From Phaeoceros laevis (taxonomy: Eukaryota; Anthocerotophyta; Anthocerotopsida; Notothyladales): a DNA stretch of 61,341 nucleotides. Every line of letters begins with the position of its first letter. The first letter of the stretch is position 1. Of this stretch, positions 1 through 10,675 are shown piece by piece. The stretch is from NCBI GenBank assembly GCA_049999765.1, contig JBNGIQ010009386.1, forward strand, positions 33,525-94,865. Direction: 5' to 3'. A program made the position numbers and the translations under genes. The notes beneath the pieces were generated by a model. That model was not told where the DNA came from. It searched no databases and saw nothing but the letters and a program-made list of their open reading frames with translations.

Positions 1-191
1 TGGCGTTTGGTCTGTTGAACACTCCGAGTGGGACACCTCTGGTGGTAACAAAGAATCTACGCATGTGCAGTGACTGCCACAGCTCCACGGAAATCATGTC
101 AAGGCTTGAACAGAGAGACATTGTGGTAAGGGATGGGTACCGTGTGCATCGATTCGCCAACGGGCGTTGCAGTTGTAAGGGCCGACCGTGA
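1..191 (+). CDS. PPR protein, 3' end: DYW deaminase-like domain ending in GRP
   Basis: The open frame runs in from the window edge (codons from base 3) and stops at TGA 189-191, giving about 62 residues. They match the C-terminal part of the DYW domain of plant PLS-class pentatricopeptide repeat proteins: an AFGLLNTPSGTPL segment, the zinc-ligand motif CSDCH, then RDIVVRDGYRVHRF and NGRCSC. Canonical members end in DYW; this one ends CSCKGRP. The DYW domain is the cytidine deaminase of C-to-U editing in plastids and mitochondria. The GRP ending is, from what I know of the family, typical of the DYW:KP group proposed to do U-to-C editing. The PPR repeats and the HxE active site lie outside the window, so target and completeness cannot be judged. 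Decayed PPR pieces occur at 21.8-22.4 kb and 54-58.5 kb. Confidence 0.9.
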   Translation, partial: AFGLLNTPSGTPLVVTKNLRMCSDCHSSTEIMSRLEQRDIVVRDGYRVHRFANGRCSCKGRP

Positions 192-1932
192 GAATATTGA
201 AGCTCAGGTGTGTGGGCGAGGCTTTGGGGTGGTTATGTGGGAGTTGGAATGGACCAAGTCCACCGCAGGTTGGTGAAGCATGCATTGTGACTTCCATTTT
301 TATTATCTGCACAGAACGCTGCATCCGGTGCCTTGATTGTTTTCAAGCATTGTGTGACGCCCTTTTATCACAAAATGTGTCGATGTACAAAACTGAGACC
401 CATAGCTGGTGCAGGTTGTAGGTGCTGTTGGTTTTCAGGGTAGACAACTTCAAATCCCCAGCAACACCTCACCGCAAATTGTGTCCCTAATTGAATCTTG
501 TTGGCAAAAGTAAGCGTGAAAATCATACTGTTGTGGGTTGTCAGATAGTGGGTTGACTTCTTGGTTTGATAGTGTTAATTTGGTTATCTGTGGCAAGTCG
601 CCTAATTCTGCCACCTTTGTGTCTCTTGCAGTGAGCCCAAACTACAGCCTTCGTTCTTGCAGATCATGCAACAATTGAGGCCTCTTTGGAGACTGACTGC
701 AGATGCTGTCTGAAATGCAAGGCAACTCATCCGATCTCTAGTGCATATCGCTGGAGAAATTATGAGCTTACATCTCCCATCCCGTGGTTGGTGGGAACAT
801 GTGTTCCCACACGTAGAAGAGCAGGCATCCCTGTTGCTTTTGTTGTTCCACTAGTATCCGCTTCATCCTCCAGGCCTGTTTCGCTTGTCCAGGTCCGTGA
901 ATTCCTCCTTCATTAGTGTGGCTTGTTTCTCCAGGTCGCAACTTGTTTCCTGATTGTCTCCGTGATTTGCTTCATCTGGTCTTCTAGCATTCAGTCCATT
1001 CTCCATCTAGTCTTCTAGGATTCAGTCCAAGCGGTGCAGGCAACGTTGAACTTCGACGACAAGTATCGCTTGGCGAATTTAGAGTCCCGTCTTTTCCTAG
1101 TTCAAATTTTGTAGCTTACGTCTTAAAATTGAAGCTTGGCCCCAAGCTTTGAACCTCCCGCTTTGGAAGCCTAGTTGTTTAGAAGACAAATCTGGTTCTT
1201 CATTCCACAATACCTTCGAGCTTTATAACGAGCTGGTGGACACTCTGGTGGCCAAAATCACTTTGCATCTTTCAAGTATCTGACAGCTGAATGAGACTCC
1301 TCCACGACTTTCTGCTTGAGAATGCTGCTTAAAATTGCTCAGGCCAGAGGGCCGCAGATGCAAGGTTGAAAGCACTCTATGCGCTCAGCATGACAAGACT
1401 ACAGCAATGTTCATTCGTCTTGGCTGGCTGTATACTGAATGAGAGCAGGAAGCAACTCACACCCAGGCTGAAGCTGGCCGACGACCGCTCATTGAGGAGC
1501 CCCTCCTAGGCACAGCACATGGTGGATGGAAGGAACAAAATTGGAGCAGAAAAGAGACTTTGACATCAACATCCAAAGGGCTAGTTCTGATGCAGTCGCA
1601 TTTGTGTTCTCCTCACAGGGGGGTCCTCCATTTCTGCTCAAGCCTGCATCCTGCTGCTGTCTCATGGGCAATCTCCTTCTCGCAGGAGGCTCACCAGGTA
1701 GCACAGAAGCCCGGGTAGGGAAGGACCTATGAGCTGTGGCGCGGCATTAGGAGGTAGCTCGGTCGCCCTACAGACGCGGAGGGACCAAAGGCGTTCGTGC
1801 CGGCGCGAGTCGTTACGACAGAGGCCGGAGGAAGATACATAAGTGTCAACGTCGAGCTCATCGTTTCCAAGTTCAGGTTGCTCAAGGAGACGACTTGAAA
1901 GACTGTTGCAAGCAGATTGGTTGGCGAGAAAC
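192..1932. other. Gene-free stretch (3' UTR and intergenic)
   Basis: Downstream of the PPR gene I see only short unrelated ORFs and pyrimidine-rich text. No domain, RNA gene or repeat is recognisable. The part close to 1933 may be the 5' UTR of the ankyrin gene. Confidence 0.5.
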
Positions 1933-2898
1933 ATGGCAGCCATCGGGCTGCATACGGCTCCGTCACCTGCCACGTTGTTCAGCAACTGCAGTAGGCAGTG
2001 CGCCACTCTCGAGAGGACATGGCGACTTGTCAATGGTTGCAGTGGACTAGGTCGGGATACCGGAAGACTTGCACAAGTATTCAATCTTAGCTCGCGCGGT
2101 AGGTCATCCCAGCCATATCCCCAGGCTTTATGCATCTAAGGTGAGGGAATCGGTGCTGACAATTGTGGAACCCTCGGCTGGCTATGCCGAAGAAGTACGG
2201 AGAAGACCGGAAATCAGGTTCCGGCACCGGCTTCCCGCTGTCTCTGCGTCCCTGCCGGAGTCGTCCAACCGCAACGAGCAGCTTAAGGATGCGTCCAAGG
2301 GCGGGGACCTCTCGCTGGTGCAGTCGCTCTTGACGGCCAAAGATGTGCAGGTGAACCTTGCTAGCGAAGTCAGGGCAGGGTGGACGGCCCTGCACCTGGC
2401 ATCCTTCTACGAGCATCCTGAGGTTGTGGAGGCCTTGCTCAAGGCAGGCGCGTCCACTGAGATCCGCAACGAGAGCGGCAATACTGCTCTTCAGGTAGGT
2501 GCAGTGCAGACCTAGCCCTAGCAACATGCATTGCCTGCCACCGTCACTTGGGTGGACCTTGCAACGCATCATGTGATGTTATATCCGCTGGTGGCTTCCT
2601 CCCTGAAATTGCGTGATCCGACTGTGAGCAGCTGGCATGCCTGAGGGGGAATCTGCCGATCGCCAAGCTCCTCCTGGACTATGGTGCAGACATCCGAGCT
2701 GAGAGCAACGACAGGGGAACAGTGATGGATTATGCAGTCGGTAAGTAATACGATCCCTTGCCTCCTCTCATTTCCCTAGGGCTAACCACACCAGACTCTA
2801 TTGCCGAGTCTCAACACCATGCGTGACTTGCAGAATGGGGGGGGGAAGAGATGGTAGAGTTTCTCTACTCATGGGCATCCGTCCACAACGGCGAGTGA
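1933..2898 (+). CDS. Small ankyrin-repeat protein, probably plastid-targeted
   Basis: The core is clear. Residues coded at 2265-2494 and 2632-2740 form ankyrin repeats (GWTALHLASFYEHPEVVEAL, then GNTALQ spliced to LACLRGNLPIAKLLLDYGAD). Introns 2495-2631 and 2741-2833 have GT-AG ends and keep frame, and the last exon ends at TGA 2896-2898. The 5' end is a model. ATG 1933 opens a Ser/Arg/Ala-rich stretch like a transit peptide (MAAIGLHTAPSPATLF). Joining exon 1933-2098 to 2196-2494 preserves frame and gives about 212 residues. Ankyrin repeats mediate protein binding; the partner is unknown. The last exon contains a run of nine G (2837-2845), so its frame is sensitive to a sequencing error. I cannot name an orthologue. 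Confidence 0.6.
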
Positions 2899-5800
2899 GG
2901 GAAGCACCGAGCTCAAAGAAGGTAGGAGCAAACAACATATTTTTTGTCCTTCACAGATTGGAGATGCCTGAGTAGTTACTGATGCCACATAGCCTGGAAT
3001 TCCTGATGTAGCAGGTGCCTCTGCCCTTTGCTGTATGTAGGTGTTGCCCTGCCTGTGTATTCTGTTCTTCTTTAAGGGTGGTGGATAAAATAAGTGGCTC
3101 ATCAGTCACCAAGACTTGAGTCCTCAAAAGCAAGGGAGCAGATCCAGAAAGGTAAACAACAGCAGCTCACGTGACTTTGGAGAACGAGGCCCGCCTTCCT
3201 CTGGAAATCCGAGATGAACTGCTCTCTTGTTCCTTGTTTTGCAGGTGGTTGTCCAACGTATTCCGCAGACAAGCAACCACCTACTTGAGCAGCTCTAGAA
3301 CTTTGTGTGATCTACTACAGTACATTCAACCACAGTCCCAGCCAACCCTCTTGGTCGTACGTGCATAAACAAACTAGGTCACCTACCACTCATAACCGCC
3401 ATGTTTATACTTCTATTGATGAGCGTAACCAGAAGGTTTGCGTGATGAGCACGGGACGTCCTTCCTGTAACAAATGAGCAAGAAAGCTCAAAAGCTTATG
3501 GCACAGGATAAAGCTGATCCCGGCACGGACGGCACGCTGACATAACTTGTCATCCTCGCCTCTGTGATGCATCATCATGAAAGCCTCCATGAGAGCATCA
3601 TAATACAATGGCCGTCTGCCATGCCTGCCATGCCTGCCATGCAGGCATCCAAAGGCCCGGGAACGTCGCCGACTCGCATGGAAAACGACGGTCCGTGTCG
3701 GACGGAGCGATATCCTATTTCTTCGTCGGCACGCCCCATAATATCCATCAAACAGGCACTGTTGCTTTTACTTTTCTCCGGCCGCAGCTACTCCCCAGTT
3801 TAGAGGCGAACCGGAAACCTCCGCCATATTAGATGCCGCTGCCTATTTGCCGCTGAACTGGCGTGGCGCTCCCACGAGAATCACAAACGGCGACGATACA
3901 GGTTGGTGGGTTGGTCGAGTCGTCTTGGCTGGCCAAAGTTGGGACACATGGCAGGACCAGCAGAATCCTCTTCTTGTCTAGCCAAATACAGAGCTGGTCC
4001 AACTGTGGCCACGCGGGTATCACACCGACCGGGTTACCGGCTGTGCCGAACCTACGACAGCTGGTTACCCGGTGGCTGTGGTGATGACGGGCCTCCCCAC
4101 GTGAAGGCAGTGATGGAATGTTGCCAGCCCGGCCACCCCATCATTGACCACATGCGGCCCACAAGCCCAAGTCGGGCTGCTGCAATCTATCTCTTGCTTG
4201 ATGATGCCGAGGCTGATGCCAGCATGCAAATTAATTGTTATTCGCTTATTTTCCGAATGTCATGTGCACCTGCTGCTGTTCAACTTGTTGACTTCAATAG
4301 TGCCTAGTACTATCGATCGATGGCTCATACGGCCATATGCTCCTCCTTGTGATGTTCATTCTACTACACTGTCTGCATTTTGTTTTTTTGAAATCATCAA
4401 AAAGTATTCCTTGTCAAGGAATCCCAGTATCCCAACACATTCCGATTCTTCTTCAATTCAACGTTTCAATATATTTCAAACCATGATAGACAGCTTCCTT
4501 AAGGTTTTGGTTTTATCTCATGGATACAATTCTAGTTTCCTAGCAAGGGTCCAACTACATACACTTTTATGCAGCTTCCTTCGGGATTGACGCAGTGTAA
4601 ATGCATTTTCAGGAGGTAAAAAACATTGATTGCTGTATCTGCTTTTAGGGACACGACGGGTTGGATTTGTCAATGGTGGAGGTTTTTTGGATTCATAGCT
4701 GTTTGCGGGCGATGAGCGTGGAGGCTTTTTTGGACTCATAGCTGTTTGAGGGCTATGAGCGTGGAGGCCTTTTTGGACTCATAGCTGTTTGCGGCGATAG
4801 GCATGGGAAGCGAGGCTGCTCTTTGGTTGGTGGAGTGCTATGGTGACAGACGAGACTGGGTCACGGATATCATTTTTTAAATGAAATAGCCATAGCCCAT
4901 GGGATGAAATCCGATGAATTGGATGGAAATAGTTGGGGAAAATGTGGGTGGCTGATGAGTCGTGCGTGGCCCAACGGGATTAGAATTCACGATCCACGAT
5001 TCATTCGTCTTTCGAGGAGGGAGGGAGGGAGGCCTGGGTTGGGGTCGATCGGTCGGAAATCGGCATCGGAGTTGGGTCCCGCCGGCCCGAACCAGCCTGT
5101 CCTGTTGTCGGCATGAAACTTACAAGTTAGCCAACCACCACCTTCCCTTCCTCATCAACGAAACGGAACGCTACAGTGATGATTTCCCGTTATCCATCCA
5201 CGAGACCTTTCTAATTTCATGGCCATGCAAGATCGAATCCCGTCCTTCCCTCCCCGTTTCAACGGGACTCATTTCAAACCCCCTCCGTTTCAAACCAGCT
5301 CGTGACGAAAGCATTTAAATGAGGCCATGTCGATTCCTGTGCCTCCTAAAACAGGCGGCTTGCATTCATTGCAGCCCCTTCACGTTCTTGCCACTTCTCC
5401 GAAAGCCCGGACCGGGCAGGCCCGGAACTGGACCGGGTCCCGAGGAGGGTCCGGCCCGGACCTACCACTTTCCCTCCGTCCCTTCCGACTCCGTCCGTCC
5501 GTCCGGTCATCTTCCATCCATTGCTCTATACCTACCGTATGTAGCACACTTCCATTATAAGAACAACGTACACGGACCACCCATAAGCAGTGCAGTAGGC
5601 TATATTAGGAAGGTCGGTCGGTGGAAGTTGGTGCGTTGTACAGAATAACAGAAGGTCCTTCGCTTCCTGCCCAATTTTGCCTTGTGGCGTCCAGGACGAC
5701 GCACGTGGATGGCCGCCGGAACTTCTAGTGCGGGCTGACGACTCCGGTAGGTTGGTTTCCGTAGTCCGCCTCCGCCACGTGGCCCGTCCATCCGCTGCCA

Positions 5801-6928
5801 CGCCGTCCGGTCCGGGTTCGAACCGGGTGGGTCCAAGCCCCAAACGCATGACCGCCTCACGTCATGTCCCGGCAACGGAACGGAATTTATCGGGAAGCTG
5901 CCTGGCGTGTCGTGGAGCCCCGAAGAACCAGCCAGCCCAGTTACGTAACTAGCAGCGGTTAAGTAGGGGGTCTTGGGTTTGTTATTAGGTAGGTGGTCTG
6001 GAATCGCGGGGGCGGTATGAAACGGTGCGCCGCGCGAGCTAAGCCGTTGCCGGGCTCAATGAATGACCCCGTGCTCGGGATTTCCACACCATAAATCGCC
6101 CCGATTAGCCAGCCCCGTAGGTCATTGCGCCAGCCAGCTGCATCTTTCTCTCTCCTTTTCTCTCTTTCTTCTTTTCTCTCTCTTGCTGTCTGTCTGCCAG
6201 AGCCGGGGCCAGTGCCTGGTCCCTTGCCCTGATGAGCCCGGCCCCCCTCCTGTGTCTGTCAGCAGCCCCTCCTTCCACACTGTCCTGTCGCTCATAGCCT
6301 CGCGAGCTGCTGCCTAGCAGATTCTTCTTCTGCTACTGTGCGAGTGTAGCCCCAGCCCTCAGCTCCAGCGCACTGTCCGCCCGTACTGCGCCTTCTTCCG
6401 TCTCCGGATTGGTTCGCACTCATTGCTGCTGCGGAAATTGGAGGTTTCCTTGTGGCGGCAGGAATCTGTGAGGCGCCCGCTTGCGAGGCTTGGTTGTGGC
6501 AGGAAGCGGCTTCGTCTTTTTGTTGTGGAGGAAGCCAGGGGGCCAGGAAGGGAGGAATTAATTGTGGCTGCCTTGCTTGCATCCAATGCGCGTCGTCTTC
6601 TGATCGGTTGATGGGAGGCGCAACAGCTGCGGGGAATTGGAGGAGGAGAGGAAGAACTTTTCTTGGTGGAATTGGTGGTAAATGAGCTGCTACGAGAGAG
6701 GAGAGGAAGAAGGCGTTCATTTTATGGCGGGTGCTGCAGCAGCTATGAGGCGGCATCTTCTACGGAGAAGATGACGAGCAGAGCTGGAGGTAGGAAGTGC
6801 TCCTGAGGCGGGGAAAGGTGACTGTGTGCGAGGGTTTGGTGCGAGCGACTCTGGGAGGGAGGATTTCATTGTTGTCCCGCCGGAGGAGGGCTCGCTTGTA
6901 GGAGGTGAGGGAGCTGGCGGTAGCGGTG
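2899..6928. other. Long intergenic region upstream of the MIZ1-like gene
   Basis: About 4 kb without a credible coding exon on either strand. It holds a three-unit tandem repeat (4676-4801), a small run of CATGCCTGC units near 3619-3642, and a strongly pyrimidine-rich tract at about 6147-6203 that could be a Y-patch or 5' UTR leader of the next gene. The many short ORFs have no recognisable domain. Confidence 0.5.
4676..4801. repeat. Tandem repeat, three units of about 42 bp
   Basis: Three consecutive copies start with GTGGAGG and contain GGACTCATAGCTGTTTG: 4676-4717, 4718-4760 and 4761-4801. They differ by a few substitutions and one-base indels in T and G runs. No coding role is visible. 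Confidence 0.85.
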
Positions 6929-7651
6929 ATGCCTGTTGCTGGCAAGGAAGGCGCTGAAATGGGCACCGGAGCCGCTCCCAAGGGGCAGCAGCAGAATGGC
7001 TTGCAAAGCCCTGGAAGCCCGCTGGACTCGCAGATGATGCTGGTAGGAGTGGACAAGAAGAAGAGCAGGAAGTTCTTGACCATTGTGAGGTCCATCTTCC
7101 ACGTCTCCATGCCTTCCTTCCCCTGCAGGTGGCTGGCGCTCCCCCCCGGGCCCTCGGATTCACCAGGCCTGGGCAGCCGCATCACAGGCACACTCTTCGG
7201 GTTCAGGAAGGGCCACGTTCACTTCGCGGTGCAGGAGGACCCCAAGTCGCAACCGGTGCTGCTGCTGGAGCTAGCCACGCCTACCAGCTCGCTGGTGAAG
7301 GAGATGGCCTCGGGACTGGTCAGAATAGCGCTGGAGTGCGAGAGGACGCCCAACAGAGGGCGGCTGTTCCAGGAGCCCATGTGGACCATGTACTGCAACG
7401 GCAGGAAGACGGGGTACGCTATCAGGCGGGTGTGCTCCGAGTCCGACCTCCACATTCTCACGCTGGTGCAGGCCGTGTCCATGGGGGCCGGTGTGCTGCC
7501 TATCGACGACGAGGGGCCCGAAGGTGAGCTCATGTATATGAGGGCGCGGTTTGAGAGAGTGGTTGGTTCCAGGGATTCAGAGGCCTTCTACATGATGAAT
7601 CCCGATGGCACCGGCGGACCTGAGCTCAGCATCTTCTTGTTGAGAATTTGA
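6929..7651 (+). CDS. MIZU-KUSSEI1-like protein (MIZ1, DUF617)
   Basis: A single-exon gene of 240 residues from ATG 6929 to TGA 7649-7651. From about residue 75 the protein is a full DUF617/MIZ1 domain: TGTLFGFRKGHVHFAVQED, then LLLELATPTSSLVKEMASGL, EPMWTMYCNGRKTGYA, GELMYMRARFERVVGSRDSE and the terminal GGPELSIFLLRI. The N-terminal 70 residues are Gly/Gln/Ser-rich and variable, as usual in the family. In Arabidopsis, MIZ1 is needed for root hydrotropism and acts at the ER membrane on calcium signalling; many paralogues are uncharacterised and seedless plants have them without true roots. The lack of introns also fits the family. An upstream in-frame GTG at 6905 is not a credible start. Confidence 0.93.
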   Translation: MPVAGKEGAEMGTGAAPKGQQQNGLQSPGSPLDSQMMLVGVDKKKSRKFLTIVRSIFHVSMPSFPCRWLALPPGPSDSPGLGSRITGTLFGFRKGHVHFAVQEDPKSQPVLLLELATPTSSLVKEMASGLVRIALECERTPNRGRLFQEPMWTMYCNGRKTGYAIRRVCSESDLHILTLVQAVSMGAGVLPIDDEGPEGELMYMRARFERVVGSRDSEAFYMMNPDGTGGPELSIFLLRI

Positions 7652-10600
7652 CACAAGCCGCGTTCCCTCCTCCATCTCGGGGGTGTAGTTTAGAAATTGT
7701 TCTCTGTAGTGTGTGGTGGCGGACACATGAGAAAAAGTTTACGGTGGGTTGCTTCCCGGGAGACCTCTCGTGATTGTTCTGCAGATATGGCTGGCTGTCT
7801 TACCTTTGAAGGCGGAGGAGCCTTTCCTCAGCTACCTGGGTCATCCGACCAGGTGGAGGAATGAGGCCTTTCAGTGTTTCAGCAGCATAGCTGCAGGTTA
7901 TGTGCCTGTGGGAGCTTGTAATTTATCCATCCTCGCAGGGTGGTTTGCCAGAGAGAACATTATCTGCTCTTCTTTTGGCTGTGCACAACCAATCTGTTGC
8001 TGCCCTGTGTGCTATGCATCGGTCCATGGTGAGGTACGAAAGTGAGCAGGACATTTGTGCTGCAACCTCACTGCACAGATTCGACTGGAGGTTAAAGCAG
8101 CACTGATTGGGCCTGGGGACGGCACGGAGAAGATAGCAATCTTCTAAGTGGATTATTTGCTCCTGGCCTGAGATGAGTAGTCGCGATCACTCTCTGCTAA
8201 TCTGGTGGATCTTGCAGCCGAAGGGCATTAGACTGGGCAAATATTTGTTGTTTGCGATGAGTCACATGACAGGGGACAGTCTAGCTCTGCCTCGAGCTAG
8301 CATTGCCCTACCTACTTCTAGTTCGACAGGAAGTAGGAGTTCCAACCACACCATTGTGAGATCATTCTCGTTGACACGAAATAGACTAGCTAGGTCCCAA
8401 TGATTTATCTTTTGTAACTGCATTCAGTTCCATTCACGCTATTCGAAAGGTGATAAAAATTGATCCACTGGCTGGCAGGTCAGTACTGAAATTTCTGATT
8501 CGCAATGTCTCTGAGCGTTGTACTTTTGCCTCAGTTGCTCCTCCACAATTTCAAAGACAACAAGCTCAAGTGCCGTACCCTGCAGCCCTGCAGCAAGCTT
8601 ATCCTTCTCTCCCCCGCGTGCCGAGACACGAAGTCTGCTTGAGTCTTCATATGGAAGATGTGATGTCTCAGTTGCATAGAATTCTGAAACCTCGCGAGAC
8701 CTGGGCATTGGGCAACATGCCCACGGTGCTGTGCGGGAATTGGGAGACTACCACACTAGAGGTTGCTCGACTTTCACGACTTGCCAAGTCGAAAACCATC
8801 CCACATACCATTCGGCTATTTATGTCACGTATCCACACTGAAATTGACCTGGTGAAGTTCTTTTTCTTTCACCGGGTGAAATTGTAACTAGTCACTCGAC
8901 ACGTGTGGCTTCTTGCCCAATCAAACACGCGAAATAAACATCTTCTTCACACATGACAAACCACAATGGCATTGTACTTTAAAAATCAACAGCCAACTTT
9001 GATCCCTCGTGGCTGCAGCCCCAAGCATGTACCTAATAAGATTCTTCCATCCCACATGCGACTTGCTCGCCTAGGTTCATCAAAAGTTCAAACCTTCACG
9101 GGTCACTCCCTGAATACGTTTCTCTTTTCCTGCGTTTCTTTTGTTGTCCGGAACAGTCAGTAAAAGAAGAGGACAACGGAGGTCTAGGATTGGAGTCGGA
9201 CCTCAACAGCGCATCCTGACACTTCCAACCTCCAAGTAGCCTTCTAGAAGCGGATGACTGAGGAATGTGACTAGGCATGACACTGCTGATGTCCCGCTGA
9301 AAGAGAAAATTAGTCGCAAATTCGAGGTGAACCGGAGTTCCTGGAAAAAGACCTCGAGCGCTGAGGCAAAAATAAGGGCTTCCAGCCAAAATTTTTTTTG
9401 CAGAGGCATTCCAGTTTGCAACTTTGCCTAGAACATCTTCCAACCTGGTTCATCCTACTACGTTGCTGGAATCAACTAGCCAGAAGAACTGTATAGCAGA
9501 GGCACTCCACGCAAACGTGACAAATGTTTCTGTACGGGACTATCTTGTTAACTCTGTAATGTGCGAGACAACATGATCGTTGGTTACCAGAAAGGGACAC
9601 CACTGTGAATGCCCTAAGAAACTACTAGCAAAGTTGCCAAAGTCATTTTGGACAGACCAAGACAGACTACGACAGACCACGACAGACCACGATAGAATAC
9701 ATAAGGCTCCACATACCAGCAAAACATCAGCAAACAGAGCTTGAATACACTGCAGTGACCTCACAATTGTGGGGTGGGCGCTTAACCGACTCATAGTGAG
9801 GGCACCGAAGCATCAGTATACCAGATACGATGTTGATAGGACCTACCTGAATTTCAGAGATCAAGTGTAAATAAAAAATGTGGGGGTGGACCATAATGAG
9901 GGCACCAAAGCATCAGTATACCATACGATGTCGACAGGACCTACCTGAATTTCAGAGATCAAGTGTAAAACATCCTCTGCAATGAGCCCCTTCGAGTCAA
10001 TCATGGTGGGCATAAAAGGTTTTGAAAAAAGAAAAATTGGCGCATGACGCTCTGAAACCATACAGCTCATACAGGTTGTGCAACCTACTGCTGTGAACAC
10101 TTCCACACGACATGGCAATCCAACAAAAAAAAAATGCAATTACTGTCTGGCTGGATCAAGCACAAAACAATAGGAGTAGCAAAGTGTAAACCAACTTCCC
10201 ACCCTCAGGGGATGCATGTACACCTGACCAAAATGGAATTCAAACCATCCTTTTTCAAACTCTGGGCTTACCTTGCAGCTCCCGCCAAAGCAGAATTCGG
10301 CAAGAGTTTTTAAGTCGGATACAGACTACTGCCCCAGATGCATTTCTAATTCCTACTTCTCACAATGGCTAATTAAATTCGATCTGAGTAGCTTGATTGC
10401 ATACCAGGCAACATAGGAAATAGCATATACTCCCTCCTACCACTTCCCAGACAACCCAAACCTCATTTCTCTCTCAAACATGGTGGATCTGTCTTACTCT
10501 TGAACCATGTTGAGGGGAAACCTTAGCCTCACCTGGTCCTCATCCCGTGTAAGCATGCATGACTTTGGAGGCACCCAGAGGGAAAAGCCCTGCAAATCAA

Positions 10601-10675
10601 ATTCTACTGCCAAGATACTACTTGCTGGGAAGTGAGAAACTTCAAGGCCTGATTGCTTACAGCTGTTCAAACCTC
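7652..10675. other. Intergenic region between MIZ1-like and U1-C
   Basis: No convincing exon in 3 kb. The left part is presumably 3' UTR of the MIZ1-like gene. It contains a short ACGACAGACC-type minisatellite at about 9651-9695 and a 74-bp direct duplication at 9797-9969. ORFs here are short and lack domains. Confidence 0.5.
9797..9969. repeat. Direct duplication of about 74 bp
   Basis: Two near-identical segments, about 9797-9868 and 9896-9969, are separated by about 27 bp. Both contain AAGCATCAGTATACCA and CCTACCTGAATTTCAGAGAT, and differ by a few substitutions and a 2-bp indel. Their reverse complement reads like an exon edge (TCTGAAATTCAG then GTAGGT), but I find no gene that uses it. 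Confidence 0.85.

Noticed and set aside
1662-2135. Long minus-strand ORF of 157 codons opposite the ankyrin gene
   Set aside because: No domain and no splice context; it lies antisense to the 5' part of a supported gene and is most likely a shadow.
8450-8887. 145-codon plus-strand ORF in the MIZ1 3' flank
   Set aside because: Composition looks random, no recognisable motif, begins with a non-ATG-like context and ends in a T-rich stretch.
9861-10139. Minus-strand ORF containing SEIQVGPVDIVWYTDALV next to the 74-bp duplication
   Set aside because: The apparent exon edge is duplicated, but neither copy can be connected to other coding exons; treated as a repeat only.
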